From: Methylococcaceae bacterium UBA7658
GTDB lineage: Bacteria > Pseudomonadota > Gammaproteobacteria > Methylococcales > Methylomonadaceae
Assembly: GCA_002483425.1 (NCBI GenBank)
Contig: DLHW01000045.1
Coordinates: 3,225 to 47,012, forward strand
Direction of reading: 5' to 3'
Length of the DNA: 43,788 nucleotides
Under the pieces are notes generated by a model that saw only the letters and a list, made by a program, of their open reading frames with translations, was not told the DNA's origin and did not search any database. Below are positions 34,691-43,759 of this stretch, piece after piece. Both the position numbers and the translations under genes were made by a program. Within the stretch, counting starts at the first letter, position 1, and every line of letters starts with the position of its first letter.

Positions 34691-35233
34691 TCAAATCGAA
34701 CTGGGTTGCTGTTTTTGGGAATTTTGATTTTGCGGTTTTTTTATCGACTTGCCGAATTCGTCGATCTGTTTTTTCAACTCGTCGCCGAGCGATTCCATTT
34801 CCTTTTGGATAATCGGGAGCTTTTCTTCTAATTGACGGGCAAATGCGCCGCCCAGGTTTTGCAGACTTTGAAACACCTCGCCCAAGGGCAGCATGGAAAT
34901 GTTCATCTGGGTTTGCAGATAATCCACTTTCCAGACGTCTTTTTCCAGCAATAACACCGTGTTGAACGTGATGCGTTTCTTATGCCGCATAATGCTCGTG
35001 GGAACGGAGGCGTCTTCTTCGTTGACTACCGCTTCGCCGGTTTCGATAGTGGATTGCTTTTCGATGTCTTGCAGGTTGACCAAATGCTGGGATCTTTCGG
35101 TCACATGTTTTTTGGCGTTTTCGATTTGACCTTGCGCCAGCGTGCGCCAAAACGAGGAGGTCACTTCCTCGGGCGATTTTCCGGTTTGACAGCCCGAGAA
35201 CAACAGCAAAATGCAAAAAAGCCCGGCCAACAT
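34691..35233 (-). CDS. Predicted lipoprotein, unknown function
   Basis: About 180 residues from the ATG at 35233. The N-terminus is a lipoprotein signal with lipobox LFSGC at Cys15. The mature part begins KSPEEVTSSFWRTLAQGQIE, which resembles small NTF2/DUF4878-like lipoproteins, and the tail is Lys/Gln-rich. The frame is open upstream to a GTG at 35287 inside the BI-1 family gene, but residues before 35233 would spoil the signal. The start codon lies in the loop of a terminator hairpin, and there is no clear Shine-Dalgarno outside it. Confidence 0.65.
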   Translation of the reverse strand: MLAGLFCILLLFSGCQTGKSPEEVTSSFWRTLAQGQIENAKKHVTERSQHLVNLQDIEKQSTIETGEAVVNEEDASVPTSIMRHKKRITFNTVLLLEKDVWKVDYLQTQMNISMLPLGEVFQSLQNLGGAFARQLEEKLPIIQKEMESLGDELKKQIDEFGKSIKKPQNQNSQKQQPSSI

Positions 35234-35245
35234 AGCCGGGCTTTT
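35215..35245 (-). terminator. Intrinsic terminator of the BI-1 family gene, carrying the next start codon in its loop
   Basis: On the minus strand a perfect 11-base stem AAAAGCCCGGC / GCCGGGCTTTT (35235-35245 with 35217-35227) has a 7-base loop containing ATG (35233-35231), followed by a run of six T. It lies 20 bases after the stop of the BI-1 family gene. Its right arm and T-run are translated as the first codons (Met-Leu-Ala-Gly-Leu-Phe) of the downstream lipoprotein. Confidence 0.8.
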
Positions 35246-35264
35246 CTTTGCTATAAGGAATGGT

Positions 35265-35933
35265 TTAGTCGTCGCCACCGAACACACCCAAGATTTGCAG
35301 CAAGCTCAGGAATAAATTGTAGATAGAGACGTACAAAGAGATTGTCGCCATGATGTAGTTGGTTTCGCCGCCGTGGATAATTTCGCTGGTTTGCATCAGG
35401 ATCATGCCTGACATCAGCAGAATGAACATAGCAGAAACGGCAAGGGATAGGGCAGGGATGGAGAAAATCACTGCCCCTATTCCGGCGAGGAATGCCACCA
35501 GGATGCCTACGAGCAGGAAGCCGGACATGAAGCTGAAATCCTTCCGTGTGGTTAAGGCATAGCCGGAAAGTCCCAGGAAGATGATGCTCGTTCCGCCCAG
35601 CGCGGTCATGACCAATTCATGGCCGTTGCTGAAAGTATGGACGTACATGCTGATAATCGGGCCGAGCGTTAAGCCCATAAAGCCGGTCAGCGCGAATACG
35701 AAAACCAGACCTAAGGCGCGGTCGCTGAATTTGGCCGTCAAAAACAACAAGCCGAAATAACCGGCCATGGTTAAGATCATGCCGGGATGCGGTAAGTTGA
35801 AATACATCGAAGCACCTGCCGTCATGGCGCTGAACAACAGCGTCATCGACAATAGTAAATAGGTGTTTTTCAACACCTTATTGGTAGCCAGAACGCCGGT
35901 TTCGGTGTGTGAAATTGCGGTATTTAAGCGCAT
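35265..35933 (-). CDS. Bax inhibitor-1 / YccA family membrane protein
   Basis: 222 residues with about seven hydrophobic helices across the whole length, fitting the BI-1/YccA/YbhL family of inner-membrane proteins. The family start (ATNKVLKNTYLLLSMTLLFS), GLTLGPIISMYV, and the C-terminal IYNLFLSLLQILGVFGGDD are characteristic; the Asp-rich tail belongs to the family. In E. coli YccA binds and restrains FtsH; other members are proton-sensitive calcium channels. It is followed by a strong terminator within the next gene's start. Confidence 0.92.
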   Translation of the reverse strand: MRLNTAISHTETGVLATNKVLKNTYLLLSMTLLFSAMTAGASMYFNLPHPGMILTMAGYFGLLFLTAKFSDRALGLVFVFALTGFMGLTLGPIISMYVHTFSNGHELVMTALGGTSIIFLGLSGYALTTRKDFSFMSGFLLVGILVAFLAGIGAVIFSIPALSLAVSAMFILLMSGMILMQTSEIIHGGETNYIMATISLYVSIYNLFLSLLQILGVFGGDD

Positions 35934-36138
35934 AATTTTTAAGACCTCATATAAATAAAAACAAACACTATGACAATCTTACAAGAGATTGGTTCTCCCG
36001 GTAAGTTTTTTTCAACCCAGCCGCAAATCTAACCGTTAATTCCGGTTTGTAAAGACGATGCTTATGTTCCAATAATAACGCTTAAAATGATGTCCGTTGT
36101 AGTAGACTGTCGGTTTTGGATGTCAGTTGCACTGAGTC

Positions 36139-36879
36139 ATGATGGCTGAAAACTTACCGTTTTCCTACCGTATCCGCCGCAGCCACCGGGTTGCTAATGC
36201 CCGCATCGTGGTAAAACCTGGGTTGGTGGAAGTCGTCGCGCCGTTACAGATACCGGAACAGCATTTGCACCGGTTTGTGGCGGCAAAACGGCAGTGGATT
36301 AGCCGGGCATTGGATAAAATGGCGGCATCCCGGCCAGAACACAGTGGATTCGTGCCGGTAACGTTCAAATCCGGCGAAAAAATGACGTATCAAGGCCATA
36401 CTTATCCATTAATGCTGGTGCCGTCGAAATTAAAACGCATCAAAATCGAATTTGCGGAAGCCTATACCGTGCATGTCCCTGAGTCGATGGCGTCCATTCA
36501 GCACCAGGTACAAATTAGGGCGGCGCTGATCCGCTGGCTTAAAAAGCAAACTCGCCAGCAAGTCGATTTTTACGTCAGCCAACACGCCCCCAGAAAGCAG
36601 CTTGTCCCTCGTTCGATCACGATCAAAACGCAAAAAAGCCGGTGGGGTAGTTGCGGTATTCGTAACGATATCAATATCAATTGGCTGCTGATGATGGCGC
36701 CGAAGGAGGTGTTGGAATACGTGGTTGTGCATGAACTTTGCCATATCGAAGTTAAAAACCATTCCAGCCAATTTTGGGCGCTGGTCGCGGAACACTTGCC
36801 GGATTACCAGCTCAGGCGGAATTGGCTGAAAAAACAAGGACGCGGGCTAATGATGGCATTTTCCGGACAAGCAGATTAA
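36139..36879 (+). CDS. YgjP-type (M48/SprT-like, DUF45) zinc metalloprotease
   Basis: 246 residues, cytoplasmic. The C-terminal half has SRWGSCGIRNDININWLLM, then the zinc motif VVHELCHIEVKNHSSQFW (HELCH at about 198-202), with the third ligand expected downstream as in the DUF45/YgjP family. The N-terminal half carries the usual beta-rich region with IRRSHRVANARIVVKPGLVE and VHVPESM. Biological substrate unknown. The stop is three bases before the radA start, so the two genes are co-transcribed. Confidence 0.87.
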   Translation: MMAENLPFSYRIRRSHRVANARIVVKPGLVEVVAPLQIPEQHLHRFVAAKRQWISRALDKMAASRPEHSGFVPVTFKSGEKMTYQGHTYPLMLVPSKLKRIKIEFAEAYTVHVPESMASIQHQVQIRAALIRWLKKQTRQQVDFYVSQHAPRKQLVPRSITIKTQKSRWGSCGIRNDININWLLMMAPKEVLEYVVVHELCHIEVKNHSSQFWALVAEHLPDYQLRRNWLKKQGRGLMMAFSGQAD

Positions 36880-36882
36880 AAC

Positions 36883-38256
36883 ATGAGCAAAAAAGCAAAA
36901 ACCGCGTTTGTCTGCCAGGAATGCGGCGCGGATTATCCCCGCTGGGGTGGTCAATGCACGAGTTGCGGCGAATGGAATACCATAAAAGAAGTCAGGCTGG
37001 GGACTGGCGGAAACGAACGAAACCATCCTGTGGGCTATGCCGGCAGCGTATCGGAAGTCAAGTTATTATCGGACATTAGCTTGGAACAGGCCGGGCGGAT
37101 TGCCACCGGGTTGCCGGAATTCGACCGGGTGCTGGGCGGCGGCATTGTTAACGGCAGCGTGGTATTGATTGGCGGCGCGCCAGGCGCAGGCAAAAGCACC
37201 TTGTTGCTGCAAGCGATTGCCAACATTGCCGGGCAAAATATTCCGGTGCTGTATGTCTCCGGGGAGGAATCCCTGCAGCAAATCGCGGAACGGGCGCATC
37301 GTTTGGGGCTTCCCGCCAATAAAATCATGATGCTGGCGGAAACGTCGGTGCAGCGGATTTCCGGCGTTCTAGATGAAATCCGGCCGAGAGTGCTCGTCGT
37401 TGATTCCATCCAGGTGGTGTACACTCAGGACATCGACTCGGCGCCGGGTTCGGTCTCACAAGTCCGGGAATCGGCCAGCTACCTGACCCAATACGCCAAG
37501 AAGCACGGGATTTCAATCTTTATGGTCGGTCATGTCACCAAAGACCAATCCTTGGCCGGCCCGATGACTTTAAGCCATATTGTCGATACCCAAGTCATGC
37601 TTTCATCTACAGACGATGCGAGATTTAGAGTGTTAAGGGCGGACAAAAACCGCTTCGGCAGTATCGGCGAACTAGGTTTTTTCGCGATGGACAACACCGG
37701 ATTGAAGGAAGTCAAAAATCCGTCGGCCATGTTCCTCAACCGGCCGGAAAAGCCCTCGCCCGGCAGCGCGGTAACGGTGTTATGGGAGGGCACCCGGCCC
37801 TTGCTGGTGGAAATTCAGGCGCTGGTGACCGAATGCCAATACGGTAACCCGCGCCGCTTGGCGGTCGGCTTCGACCAGAACCGGCTTGCGATGCTGCTGG
37901 CCGTATTGACGCGGCATGGCGGCATTTTTACGGCGAATGACGAAATCTACGCCAACGTGGTCGGCGGCATCAAAGTGAGCGAGACCAGCTCGGATTTGGC
38001 GATTATCGCGGGTATCGTGTCCAGTTTCCGCGATAAAGTTATTCCGCACGATGCGTTTTTCTTCGGCGAAATCGGCTTGAGCGGCGAAATCAGACCGGTT
38101 GCCAACGGCCAGGCGCGCTTAAACGACGCCGCCAAACATGGCTTCAAAACAGCGGTGATACCGAAAGCAAACGCACCCAAAAAGAAGATAGAAGGTTTGC
38201 GTATTTACCCGGTTGCAACGTTATCCGGCGCGTTGGACGTTATGAGCGGGCTTTAG
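36883..38256 (+). CDS. radA: DNA repair protein RadA (Sms)
   Basis: ATPase for branch migration of recombination intermediates. 457 residues. N-terminal C4 zinc finger (FVCQECGADYPRWGGQCTSC), RecA-like core with Walker A GGAPGAGKST (97-106), Walker-B-like RVLVVDSIQVVYT, the RadA-specific KNRFGS (about 255), and a C-terminal Lon-protease-like domain (GEIGLSGEIRPV). Follows the YgjP-type gene by three bases and faces the CNNM/CBS gene. Confidence 0.96.
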   Translation: MSKKAKTAFVCQECGADYPRWGGQCTSCGEWNTIKEVRLGTGGNERNHPVGYAGSVSEVKLLSDISLEQAGRIATGLPEFDRVLGGGIVNGSVVLIGGAPGAGKSTLLLQAIANIAGQNIPVLYVSGEESLQQIAERAHRLGLPANKIMMLAETSVQRISGVLDEIRPRVLVVDSIQVVYTQDIDSAPGSVSQVRESASYLTQYAKKHGISIFMVGHVTKDQSLAGPMTLSHIVDTQVMLSSTDDARFRVLRADKNRFGSIGELGFFAMDNTGLKEVKNPSAMFLNRPEKPSPGSAVTVLWEGTRPLLVEIQALVTECQYGNPRRLAVGFDQNRLAMLLAVLTRHGGIFTANDEIYANVVGGIKVSETSSDLAIIAGIVSSFRDKVIPHDAFFFGEIGLSGEIRPVANGQARLNDAAKHGFKTAVIPKANAPKKKIEGLRIYPVATLSGALDVMSGL

Positions 38257-38274
38257 AAGCAGAAATCGTTTTGA

Positions 38275-39561
38275 TTAATGCTTTATCATTGCTAAAGGTT
38301 TTTGCCGTTCGGTTTCGTGCGGCAAAAACTTGACTAATTTCACGGCGACATCGTCGCATCTTAGAATTTCCAGGGCATAACCGTACAATTTGATGCTCGT
38401 ACCCGCTTCGGGAATGGTTTCCATAAACTCGATAATCAAGCCGTTAAGGGTTTTGGGGCCTTCGGTCGGCAAATCCCATAGCAGGGAGCGGTTAAGTTCC
38501 CGCACGGTGATATTGGCGTCGACGAGGTAACTGCCGTCGGTTTGTTTCCTGACTGCGGTTTCGTCGGTGATGATTTCGCCGACGATTTCCTGTAACAAGT
38601 CGTCCATTGTGACCAAACCCTGCACATCGCCGTATTCGTCCACCACGAGGCCGATCCGGATTTTTTCGGCCTTGAATTTGACCATTTGCGCATGTACAGG
38701 GGTTGTGTCAGGGACAAATACCGGTTTTCCTAGCAAACTGATAATCGTTTGCTTGTCGAAATCCTCATGGTTTATGAGTACCAGTACCTTTCTTAAATGC
38801 AAGAAGCCGATGACGCGGTCGATACTTTTCTTGAAAACGGGCAAGCGGGTATGCGAACTGCTTTTGATCTGTTCGACAATGACCTCGATAGGCTCTTCCA
38901 AATCGATACCGGTTATTTCATTACGAGGCGTCATGATGTCCTCAACCGTTGCCGATTCCAGGTCGAGGATTCCCATCAGCATTTTTTGGTAACGCGCGGG
39001 CATGACGCTTTCGGCTTCGGCGATCACGACTTTCAGTTCCTCTTTGCTGAGACTTTCCTGGCTATGTTTTTTCACATCCACGCGGAATAGCCGTAACAGC
39101 AGGCTCACAAAAATGTTGACGAATTCGATGACCGGATAAAATAGCCAAAGCAGCGGTTCGTAAATCCATGCAGAGGGAAAAGCCAAGGGCTCCGGTTTGA
39201 CTGCGGCAAATGTTTTTGGTGTGGCTTCAGAGAAAATCAGCGTGACGATGATGAGAACAACATCCGCGATGACAACGCTGTGCTCATTGCCCGGATAAAG
39301 CCTAAGCGCGACGATGGTTGCGACGGAAGCGGCCATTGTGTTGACGAAGATATTGCCGAGTAGAATCATTCCCAGCAATCGATCCGGCCTTTGCAACAGC
39401 CTTTGGGCTTTAATGGCGCCTTTATGCTTAAGTTTGACTAAATGCCTTAAACGGTAGCGGTTTAAAGTCATTAATGCCGTTTCCGAGCCGGAAAAAAAGG
39501 CCGATAGAATCAGCATTGCGACGAGTATGCCGATCAGCATACTCATGGACATATCATTCAA
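38275..39561 (-). CDS. CNNM/CBS-domain (HlyC/CorC family) inner-membrane transporter
   Basis: 428 residues, the same length as E. coli YfjD (CorB). An N-terminal CNNM domain with three to four helices carries the start signature LSAFFSGSETALMTLNRYRL and LLGNIFVNTMAASVAT. Two CBS domains follow (from about residue 205, IMTPRNEITGIDLEEP, and a second with VPDTTPVHAQMVKF). A C-terminal CorC_HlyC domain (about 345-420) includes GPKTLNGLIIEFMETIPEAG. It is implicated in magnesium or cobalt efflux. It ends 18 bases from the convergent radA. Confidence 0.9.
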   Translation of the reverse strand: MNDMSMSMLIGILVAMLILSAFFSGSETALMTLNRYRLRHLVKLKHKGAIKAQRLLQRPDRLLGMILLGNIFVNTMAASVATIVALRLYPGNEHSVVIADVVLIIVTLIFSEATPKTFAAVKPEPLAFPSAWIYEPLLWLFYPVIEFVNIFVSLLLRLFRVDVKKHSQESLSKEELKVVIAEAESVMPARYQKMLMGILDLESATVEDIMTPRNEITGIDLEEPIEVIVEQIKSSSHTRLPVFKKSIDRVIGFLHLRKVLVLINHEDFDKQTIISLLGKPVFVPDTTPVHAQMVKFKAEKIRIGLVVDEYGDVQGLVTMDDLLQEIVGEIITDETAVRKQTDGSYLVDANITVRELNRSLLWDLPTEGPKTLNGLIIEFMETIPEAGTSIKLYGYALEILRCDDVAVKLVKFLPHETERQKPLAMIKH

Positions 39562-39763
39562 AGCGTTACTCTTGGGAAGTTAAAAACCGGTCTAGTGTCT
39601 ACTAAGCGGGAAATTTGTCAAGCATTGACGTCCAGGTTTAAAGGTACTCGGCTCTAATAGCGCTGCAAAATAAATAGTTACAAGATTTTACAAAAAGCTT
39701 AAAGCGTCATTAATTTAAGTGTAGGCCGTTTTTTCGAATATATTACATTAAAGAAATAGAGGG

Positions 39764-40771
39764 TTACGAACAATTATCGCTAGGGAGGCGTTCGAGCAGA
39801 AACTCCGGAATTCGCTCATCTAGCCAATAGCGGGGTTTAAAGGGAACCGATCCCGTAATAAATCCGACGTGTCCGCCGGAGAGAGTAATTTCGGTCTGCA
39901 CATAGGGCGATAATTCTTCCGGTCGAGGTAGCACCTCTTCGGTCATAAACGGGTCGTCAGCGGCTTGGATTAACAACGTTGGCACGTTAATTTCTTTCAA
40001 ATATTGACGGGAACTGGACCGGCTGTAGTAATCATGCACATTTTTAAAGCCGTGCAGTTTTGCGACGACACGATCATCGTATTGCCAAAACGATTGAATA
40101 GTTGAAAGATCGCCCAAGGCTTCAATTTTCTGCCGGTCGGTTTCGCGGCCGATAGCATCTAAATGGCTTAATTTAGCTGCCATGTAACTTCTTAATTCCT
40201 TGAGCAGACTGGCCCGGTAAAGCTTAGAAAAACCGTAATCCAGTTTTGTCGCACAAATTCCAAGCACAAGCGGAACCGAAACCGCTACGGCGGCAAACAA
40301 GTCCGGATTGCGGTCTTGTTCCCCCAGCCATTTCAGTAAGACATTCCCGCCTAGCGAAAAACCAGCGGCGGCGATGGGTGTGCCGGGTTCGCGTTGCCGT
40401 AGCGTTTGAAAAAGAAAGTCTACATCCTCGGTTTCACCGGAATGATAGCAGCGCGCCCGGTTATTGGATTGCCCGCTGCAACCTCTGAAATTGATTGCCG
40501 CGCTACGTAACCCGCGACGGTGTAAAACAGTTTGCAAGCCTTTAATATAACCCGATTGCGAGCTGCCGGTCAGTCCATGCAGTAAAATAACGATAGGTTG
40601 CCTGCCCGCGCCGCAGAAATCGACATCGATAAAATCGCCGTCCGGTGTACATAAACGTTCCCGGCGGTAATCCGGCGGGGAAACTGTTTGCCGGAATAAA
40701 GACGGATAGATTGTTTGCAAATGGCAGTTTTTAAGCCACCAGGCGGGTTTGAATACGGTTGAGTTGCGCAT
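39764..40771 (-). CDS. yheT: YheT-family alpha/beta-hydrolase
   Basis: 335 residues. The family opening FKPAWWLKNCHLQTIYPSLF is clear, followed by ILLHGLTGSSQSGYIKGL (oxyanion HG), NFRGCSGQSNN, the nucleophile elbow AAGFSLGGNVLLKWLGE, Asp in QAADDPFM and His in GGHVGFI. Substrate is not known; members act on esters. The gene lies downstream of rtcA on the same strand with about 98 bases between them, and may be co-transcribed with it. Confidence 0.9.
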   Translation of the reverse strand: MRNSTVFKPAWWLKNCHLQTIYPSLFRQTVSPPDYRRERLCTPDGDFIDVDFCGAGRQPIVILLHGLTGSSQSGYIKGLQTVLHRRGLRSAAINFRGCSGQSNNRARCYHSGETEDVDFLFQTLRQREPGTPIAAAGFSLGGNVLLKWLGEQDRNPDLFAAVAVSVPLVLGICATKLDYGFSKLYRASLLKELRSYMAAKLSHLDAIGRETDRQKIEALGDLSTIQSFWQYDDRVVAKLHGFKNVHDYYSRSSSRQYLKEINVPTLLIQAADDPFMTEEVLPRPEELSPYVQTEITLSGGHVGFITGSVPFKPRYWLDERIPEFLLERLPSDNCS

Positions 40772-40869
40772 TGAATAGCGGAATAATCGTCGAAAAACCG
40801 GAAAAACAAGATTTTACAATAAAGCCGTCTTGCGTGAAAAAACGCTTAAGGCAAGCTTCAGCGATCCGC

Positions 40870-41898
40870 TTACGGTTTTTTAGTCAATTCGACCCGAATA
40901 CAGCCTTGCTCCAGTTGAGCAGTTTGAATAGCGACCGGTAAAAACTGGCCTATAATCAAGGCGTTAGTAGCCGCATGCCGGCTCCATCCGGCAGTCGTGA
41001 ATGAACCACCGCCCGCCAACGCTATCGGCAATAAGAGCTGATCGGCAAGATAAGCATCCACGGCGGCATTTCCCGCTATATACTTTTGCACGGCCTTGAT
41101 TACGCCTTTTGCTACGGCCTCCGCCGCCACGCCGCGCTCGGCAAAGCCGGTGAACACTTCGGTGACGTGTTCATGTTCCAAGGTAATTAACAACACATTG
41201 CCCGGGCCTTGGTTGCGGTTGATTTCCCGCATCTGCAATTGCTCGTCGCTCCACGTCATCCGTTCTTTGACGACTGCCAATTCGCGCTCGGCAATGTGCG
41301 TGGGCAAGCCGGAAAAATAACTTTCCGCGTAGGCATTCACCCGCTCGCCGCGGCTGTCAAGGTGCAATGGCATCAGCTTAGTTCCGCCTGAGATTTTTAA
41401 GGTGATTTCGCCGCCGCCCGCCGGATAAAACCCGAAGCGGTTCAACTGCAAATCCACCTCCGCACCCATGCGTCGCAACAAGGGAACAAACGCCCGTTGC
41501 AGGAAATGGAAAGGTGGACTCATGGTGTTATGCGTACCGCCATTAACAATAATTTGGCTGCCTTGATTTACCAGCAACAGCGCGGGCAACACCGTTTGCA
41601 ACACCAACGTACAACTGCCCGCCGTGCCGATGCTAAACTGGTAGTCCCCGCCTTGCACTGCGCCCGGCGCAAAATACAACTCGGTCGAATTGATGTGCAC
41701 GCCCTTGGTTTCCGCCCCGCTTATAGCCGCTGCAGCATTCACCGCCGTCAAATGTTGACGCATAAGCCCCGGCGTTTTGCGCTTGGCGCGGATGTTACGG
41801 ATTTGCACAGGCACCCCCGTACACATCGACAAAGTCAACGCGCTCCGCAAAATTTGCCCGCCGCCCTCGCCTTCCGAGCCGTCGATTTCGATGGTCAT
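40870..41898 (-). CDS. rtcA: RNA 3'-terminal phosphate cyclase RtcA
   Basis: Converts RNA 3'-phosphates to 2',3'-cyclic phosphates using ATP. 342 residues (E. coli 338). The N-terminus has SEGEGGGQILRSALTLSMCT and IRAKRKTPGLMRQHLTAV. The catalytic His that forms the adenylate is H308 in WSRHAATNALIIG, matching E. coli His309. AAGGAA precedes the ATG. No rtcB ligase or sigma-54-dependent rtcR regulator is in the window, in contrast to the E. coli rtcBA arrangement. A REP-type hairpin lies immediately upstream. Confidence 0.94.
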   Translation of the reverse strand: MTIEIDGSEGEGGGQILRSALTLSMCTGVPVQIRNIRAKRKTPGLMRQHLTAVNAAAAISGAETKGVHINSTELYFAPGAVQGGDYQFSIGTAGSCTLVLQTVLPALLLVNQGSQIIVNGGTHNTMSPPFHFLQRAFVPLLRRMGAEVDLQLNRFGFYPAGGGEITLKISGGTKLMPLHLDSRGERVNAYAESYFSGLPTHIAERELAVVKERMTWSDEQLQMREINRNQGPGNVLLITLEHEHVTEVFTGFAERGVAAEAVAKGVIKAVQKYIAGNAAVDAYLADQLLLPIALAGGGSFTTAGWSRHAATNALIIGQFLPVAIQTAQLEQGCIRVELTKKP

Positions 41899-41936
41899 GG
41901 TTTTATCTGTTCCTTGATTTGGTTGATTATTATATT

Positions 41937-41974
41937 AAAAAAGCCGTTCGTCCTGAGCTTGTCGAAGGATGAAC
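41937..41974. repeat. REP-type hairpin with flanking A/T run
   Basis: GTTCGTCCT (41946-41954) pairs with AGGATGAAC (41966-41974) with one mismatch, enclosing the GAGCTTGTCGA core also seen at 19251 and 7510. An A-run at 41937-41942 gives six T on the minus strand just after the stem. It could therefore terminate transcripts of the NTPase gene before they reach rtcA. Confidence 0.6.
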
Positions 41975-41997
41975 TCTTTAATTGTGTCACTCACGTG

Positions 41998-42015
41998 ACG
42001 ATTTTGTTAAATCGT
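41998..42015. other. Small perfect hairpin upstream of the REP
   Basis: ACGATTT, loop TGTT, AAATCGT: a perfect 7-base stem. Just before it, GTCAC-TCAC-GTGAC (41986-41999) is a second short inverted repeat. It lies after the NTPase stop on the minus strand. No T-run of its own; function unclear. Confidence 0.35.
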
Positions 42016-42057
42016 CGGCTTCCACATCGGCAGTTGTAACTATTTAAACCCTGTTGA

Positions 42058-43759
42058 TTAATTATCTATCTGAATTCCATATAACTTTATCCTTGACTTA
42101 TTAATAAGACTCTCTTCGGCAACTCTTTTCAACGCTTCAGTAGCTTTTTTGCTAATTTCAACCATATCTTCGTTTGCATTACTGAATTGACCGAACTTCA
42201 AGCAAGTATTAATGAAAGTGGAACGTGAACGTCTATCATTTAGTGACTTAAATATCTTGTAGTATTCGTCTATACTTGCAGCAGCTAAAATTTTTTCATC
42301 TTTTGGATTCCATCCATTCTTCCCAGAAATTCGTTCTAAGACTTGATAAGCGTTTTCAATAATGACAGACGAATTATAGTGATTAGTGAATTTCTCAATT
42401 ATTAATTCATCTTTCTTATCAGTAAAAAATGAAAGCTCTTCAGGGCTGAATAAATCAATTTCAGATTTTCTGGCTTCAATATATAAGTCAATAATTTCGT
42501 TAGCTTTCTCATTTTCGCCAACTTCTCTAAAAAGGGTTACTGTTCCATTAAGATTACCTGGCGAAATGAAACTCATATTCTGTTTAAAGCTTTCATAAAG
42601 AGTAGATACAACTTCCCCTTGATTATTATCAAAACTGTTATGGTATAAGTTCCAAGCTTCACTGAATGAACCCGTTGATTTGGACGCTAATATTTCTTTA
42701 TTTTTCTTTTCAACCACTTCATTGAGTTCATCACCAATGAAGTATCCTGTTTTTATATACTTGGCAAGCAATACATCAAATTCGTCAGAATGCAAATAAC
42801 CATATTCACGAATAAAACGACTCCATTTTTTGTGATCCTCATTACCGTCTTCCTCAATCTCGAGTCCAAAAAAAGATCTTTCAAAAGTGCTTACAAAATC
42901 TAAATTAGGTGCTTCATCACTGATTTGACAGTAATAACAGAAAGAAAAAAGAACCAGCGAAGTGATTGCTTGATGAGTAATTTCTTGCTCGTAACCATTA
43001 AAATAGGGGAGAGTTTGCAAAACTAACCGTTCTATTTTTTTCAAAAGTCGGATATTTTTGATATTAAGCTTGATTGATGATTCTTTAAGTATCTCAGCTG
43101 CATAATCGTTTAGCTGAGTACCATCTAACGCTATTTCAACGCTTTCTATTGAGCTAGGCGAAAACTCCAATTCAATATCGATAACTTTTTCACGGTGTTT
43201 TTGATAATCTTTTAATCCTTCTTCACCATCGTTAAGCAACAAAATAACTTTACATTTCTTTTGCTCCTTTAAAAGCGAAATCAAGCCAAGCGCATCTTTT
43301 ATATCAAGGTTTTTTTCCAGTTCTTTCCAAGTCATCAATACAAATTATGGTGTTGCTAAGAGATAGAAATGCAATTGACTCAATTGCCGACGAAAGGCTG
43401 ATTCTAGTGATGATTCTTGATAAAGGCTCTAATAATGGGATTGATTTTTTCCCTATCTTTTTGAAAAGACTGGTTAAGTTATCATGAAAAGTTTCTGTAT
43501 TGGCATCTTTGCCAATCAAATTACGGTCTATGACATTTTCAAAAATAGCATACTTAAAAGCATCTAATGAATTAATGCCAAACATCGAAACATACGCATA
43601 TCTATCGAGTTTAATTTTCTTGCTATTTTTAGCCTCATTAAGAAATCTATTCCAACAATAAGTTTTGCCAACCCCCCATTTTCCTTTAATTACCATAACT
43701 TCTGGGGTAGGGTTATCTAAGAACTTTTCAATTTGGGTTTTTATTACTTCAATTGACAT
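42058..43759 (-). pseudogene. P-loop NTPase (KAP/AAA-like), split by a 1-base homopolymer frameshift
   Basis: Two minus-strand frames make one protein of about 566 residues. The first (43759-43304) starts MSIEVIKTQIEKFL, has Walker A GKWGVGKT (26-33) and Walker B NTIICIDDLER (136-146), then stops at GKKP. The second (from 43338) resumes with GKNLDIKDALGLISLLKEQK and VILLLND (sensor-1-like Asn). The join is a run of seven A on the coding strand (43316-43310); six A would keep the frame. The rest is a long helical region without recognised motifs. The gene is visibly AT-rich compared with its neighbours, suggesting recent transfer. Such single NTPases are common in accessory and defence regions. 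It is either a real pseudogene, an assembly error, or expressed by slippage. The last few C-terminal residues are QIDN. Confidence 0.75.

Noticed and set aside
41497..42039. 180-codon plus-strand open frame opposite rtcA and running through the REP
   Set aside because: It is antisense to the clearly conserved rtcA, low in recognisable motifs, and its end is repeat sequence; a frame shadow.
43304..43338. Programmed -1 ribosomal frameshift at the A7 run of the NTPase gene
   Set aside because: Restoring the frame needs +1 (or loss of one A), not -1, so a classical slippery heptamer does not explain it; sequencing error, mutation or transcriptional slippage are simpler.
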